Assembly (NCBI RefSeq): GCF_002218195.1
Contig: NZ_CP022336.1
Location: forward strand, 1 to 64,000
Reading direction: 5' to 3'
Origin: Sphingorhabdus sp. SMR4y
GTDB lineage: Bacteria > Pseudomonadota > Alphaproteobacteria > Sphingomonadales > Sphingomonadaceae
DNA length: 64,000 bases
Shown here: positions 61,907 through 64,000 of the stretch, in pieces
Layout: each line of letters begins with the position of its first letter
Position numbering within the stretch: position 1 is the first letter of the stretch
Notes under the pieces: generated by a model
The model's input: the letters and a program-made list of their open reading frames with translations, nothing else
Told to the model about the DNA's origin: nothing
Databases searched by the model: none
Made by a program: the position numbers and the translations under genes

Positions 61907-62897
61907 ATTTGCCAGCGGCTGGCTTTACGAAGCCGGGATCGGTGAAAACCGGGCATTGCGGCTGGAAAATGGTGATCTGGCCCAGGTACGCGTTGAACGC
62001 GCGGGGGCGAGTGCCAGAGCCGGCGCGGTACTCGATGCGAAATTCACCCGTCAATGGGTGGCCGGAAAATCCGGAATCGTGACCTTGCCCGGGGGGCAGG
62101 AGGCCTTGCTGCAGCCGCTTCCCGATGGTCTGACCGAAGGGGCGATGGTCCGGGTGGAGATTGTCAGAGCCGCGATGACAGAGCGAGGCGGGCAGGCAAA
62201 GCGGGCCAAGGCGCGACCCGCTGAACCGGACCGTCCCGCGGGTGAAGGACCGGATCTGCTGGCGGAGATCAGCGCCAGCGGCTTGCCGGTGAGACAGGTG
62301 CATACGCATGAAGACGATGTTTTTGCCCAGCACGGCTGGCACGAAGCCATTGAGCAGGCGGAAAGCGGACGAATAGACTTCGCGGGTGGCAGCCTTTTGC
62401 TGTCGCTGACCCCGGCGATGACAGTGATCGATGTCGACGGGCCACTGCCGCCATTTGAACTGGCAAAGCGGGCGACCCGGGAAATCGCGCTGGCGCTGGT
62501 CCGATTTGATATCGGCGGCAATATTGGCGTCGATTTCCCGACGCTGGAAGCCAAGGCCGAGCGCAACGTCGTCGCCACTCTCTTTGATGAGAATATGACC
62601 GGCAATTGCGAACGGACCGCGATCAACGGTTTCGGTTTCATGCAGATTGTCAGGCGCAAGGCCCGGCCGTCGCTGCCCGAAATCATGCAGGCGAACCGCG
62701 CGATCAACGCGGCGCTGAAACTGCTTCGGCAGTCGGAACGGGATCGCGGGACCGGTGCGCTTTGCCTGACGGTGCATCCGGCTGTAGCGAACAAGTTGAC
62801 CGCGCCGCTGCTGGAGGAACTGGCGAAACGGACGGGGCGATCCGTATCACTTGAACCGCGCGGCGAGATTGCGATTGAGGGCGGCTTGATCGGGTGA
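61899..62897 (+). CDS. RNase E/G-type ribonuclease (short form)
   Basis: The 332-residue product starts at a TTG that overlaps the maf end. The family's Mg2+-binding Asp motifs are visible as TVIDVDG (Asp178/Asp180) and IGVDFPTL (Asp212), with the ALALVRFDIGGN segment before the second, as in RNase E/G. It lacks the long C-terminal scaffold of RNase E and the N-terminal S1 domain is minimal. It may process rRNA or degrade mRNA; the exact class is not certain. Confidence 0.85.
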   Translation: MAEFASGWLYEAGIGENRALRLENGDLAQVRVERAGASARAGAVLDAKFTRQWVAGKSGIVTLPGGQEALLQPLPDGLTEGAMVRVEIVRAAMTERGGQAKRAKARPAEPDRPAGEGPDLLAEISASGLPVRQVHTHEDDVFAQHGWHEAIEQAESGRIDFAGGSLLLSLTPAMTVIDVDGPLPPFELAKRATREIALALVRFDIGGNIGVDFPTLEAKAERNVVATLFDENMTGNCERTAINGFGFMQIVRRKARPSLPEIMQANRAINAALKLLRQSERDRGTGALCLTVHPAVANKLTAPLLEELAKRTGRSVSLEPRGEIAIEGGLIG

Positions 62898-62944
62898 CTG
62901 CGGCCAAGCTTGCAATTCCTCTGCCCGTTCTGCAAAGCCTGCGC

Positions 62945-63577
62945 ATGACCGATATTATTCTTTACGATTACTGGCGCAGCTCGGCGAGCTACCGCGTGCG
63001 CATCGCGCTCAATCTCAAAGGCGTTTCCTACACAGCGATTAACACCAGCCTGCTCGATGGTGACCAGAAGGCTCCGGCCTATGTTGCACGCAATCCGCAG
63101 GGTTTCGTGCCGATGCTGTGCATCGACGGGCATGACCTGACCCAGTCGCTGGCTATTATCGACTATCTTGATGCGAAATATGACGACCCGCCAATGGTGT
63201 CCAGTGATCCGGCCGAACGGGCGAACACGCTGGCGCAGGCTCTGGTCATCGCCGCCGACATTCACCCGGTGAACAATCTGCGGATATTGAAATATCTGAA
63301 GGCGGAACTGGGGCAGGATCAGGAAATAATCGACACCTGGTACCGCCACTGGATTGCAGAAGGCTTTGCTGCACTGGAAGCGCTGGCGCCGGAAAGCGGA
63401 CTATTTGGCGGAGATCAGCCCAATCTAGCCGATATTTGCCTGGTGCCGCAAATGTACAATGCCCGGCGGTTCGATCTGGACCTGCAGGATTTTCCCAGAC
63501 TGGTGCGGATTGATGCGGCTTGCAACCAGCGCGAGGCTTTTCAGAAAGCCGCTCCCGAAGCAGTGAAGGATCAATGA
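62945..63577 (+). CDS. maiA: Maleylacetoacetate isomerase (zeta-class GST)
   Basis: The ATG at 62945 gives 210 residues and fits the family start (ILYDYWRSSASYRVRIALNL). A GTG at 62894 overlaps the RNase stop and is an alternative. The SSASYRVRIALN segment is the zeta-GST active-site motif, and the DIHPVNNLRILKYL region is typical of the isomerase, which turns maleylacetoacetate into fumarylacetoacetate with glutathione in tyrosine breakdown. The other pathway genes are not in the window. Confidence 0.88.
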   Translation: MTDIILYDYWRSSASYRVRIALNLKGVSYTAINTSLLDGDQKAPAYVARNPQGFVPMLCIDGHDLTQSLAIIDYLDAKYDDPPMVSSDPAERANTLAQALVIAADIHPVNNLRILKYLKAELGQDQEIIDTWYRHWIAEGFAALEALAPESGLFGGDQPNLADICLVPQMYNARRFDLDLQDFPRLVRIDAACNQREAFQKAAPEAVKDQ

Positions 63578-63578
63578 C

Positions 63579-63989
63579 ATGACAATCGAAGGTGGATGCT
63601 ATTGCGGAGCGGTGCGGTACAGGGCCGAGGGCGAACCGATGCTGAAAGCGGAATGTTTCTGCCGCGAATGCCAATATACGACCGGCGGCAACAGTCTGCT
63701 GCTGATGGCCATGCCGGCGGACGGGTTTGAAATCACCAGGGGTGCCGTCAAGGATTTCAAACGGGATGATCTCGAAAATGGCGTCACCCGCCAGTTTTGC
63801 GCTGAGTGTGGTACCCATTTGGCGACCCGCGCGCCGGGCTTTGAAGTGGCTGTGATCCTGAAAGTCGGAACGCTGGATGATCCGAGTGTCTTCGGCAAGG
63901 CGGACAGCGCCCATTTCGCCTGTGACGCGCAGGACTATCACCGGCTGCCGGACGATATGCCGGTCCATCAGAAGTGGATGAACGGCTAA
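63579..63989 (+). CDS. GFA family (glutathione-dependent formaldehyde-activating) protein
   Basis: The 136-residue product has the zinc-binding set of the family: GGCYCGAVRY, ECFCRECQ (Cys26, 28, 31) and FCAECGTHL. Despite the family name, most members have no proven formaldehyde activity. It starts two bases after the maiA stop. An ATG at 63993 (the last 8 bases of the window) may begin another gene that cannot be judged. Confidence 0.9.
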   Translation: MTIEGGCYCGAVRYRAEGEPMLKAECFCRECQYTTGGNSLLLMAMPADGFEITRGAVKDFKRDDLENGVTRQFCAECGTHLATRAPGFEVAVILKVGTLDDPSVFGKADSAHFACDAQDYHRLPDDMPVHQKWMNG

Positions 63990-64000
63990 GCCATGAAAAC

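Overview
The window looks like a chromosomal piece of an alphaproteobacterium of the order Sphingomonadales (Parasphingorhabdus, Sphingorhabdus or Sphingopyxis-like). This is inferred from the gene neighbourhoods (bolA / J-domain protein / cobS / cobT; hisG-hisD-nusB-thiL-hppA; infA-maf-RNase), from the many TonB/barrel-type envelope genes, and from the extragenic palindromes. No rRNA, tRNA or CRISPR array was found. Most of the window is single-copy housekeeping or envelope sequence; one complete insertion sequence is present.

Layout. 1-2,500: a truncated thermonuclease-like gene, two tandem paralogous 40-residue genes not previously obvious, an SDR oxidoreductase and a glycine-zipper surface protein. 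2,619-12,350 (minus): a tight four-gene operon encoding a pentahaem cytochrome, a lipoprotein with two GlcG/HbpS domains, an outer-membrane beta-barrel and a 1,387-residue decahaem cytochrome fused to an LVIVD-type propeller. Together they have the parts of a trans-outer-membrane electron conduit, in an arrangement I do not recognise. 12,561-18,313 (minus): aldehyde dehydrogenase plus acetolactate-synthase-like enzyme, a D-2-hydroxyacid dehydrogenase and cysS.

18,372-38,008 (minus): a second large envelope system. In transcription order it encodes a TPR-CHAT protein with an intact His/Cys pair, a CHASE2 adenylate cyclase, a FecR-like periplasmic protein, a TpsB/FhaC transporter and a 3,523-residue TpsA exoprotein. 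A complete IS630-family element (30,890-32,048) has inserted, in the opposite orientation, exactly inside the stop codon of the FecR-like gene and separates the signalling half from the secretion half. A CRP-like palindrome lies upstream of the first gene.

38,224-45,262: nitroreductase, cobT, a class A penicillin-binding protein, a 52-residue gene, cobS, a J-domain protein and divergent bolA. 45,325-50,702: cupin, pirin, DUF2332, hisG, hisD, DUF1993 and nusB. 50,733-58,139: hydrolase, thiL, the proton pyrophosphatase hppA (K+-independent signature) with a clear terminator, then a four-gene set (acetyltransferase, cupin-like oxygenase, membrane protein, ABM monooxygenase). 58,269-63,989: a TonB-dependent receptor, infA, maf, an RNase E/G-type nuclease, maleylacetoacetate isomerase and a GFA-family protein. 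Three sets of extragenic inverted repeats (46.6, 58.2 and 61.3 kb) sit between transcription units.

The two most interesting systems are the cytochrome/barrel operon and the CHAT/CHASE2/FecR/two-partner-secretion locus. Functions of both are inferred from domains and context only.
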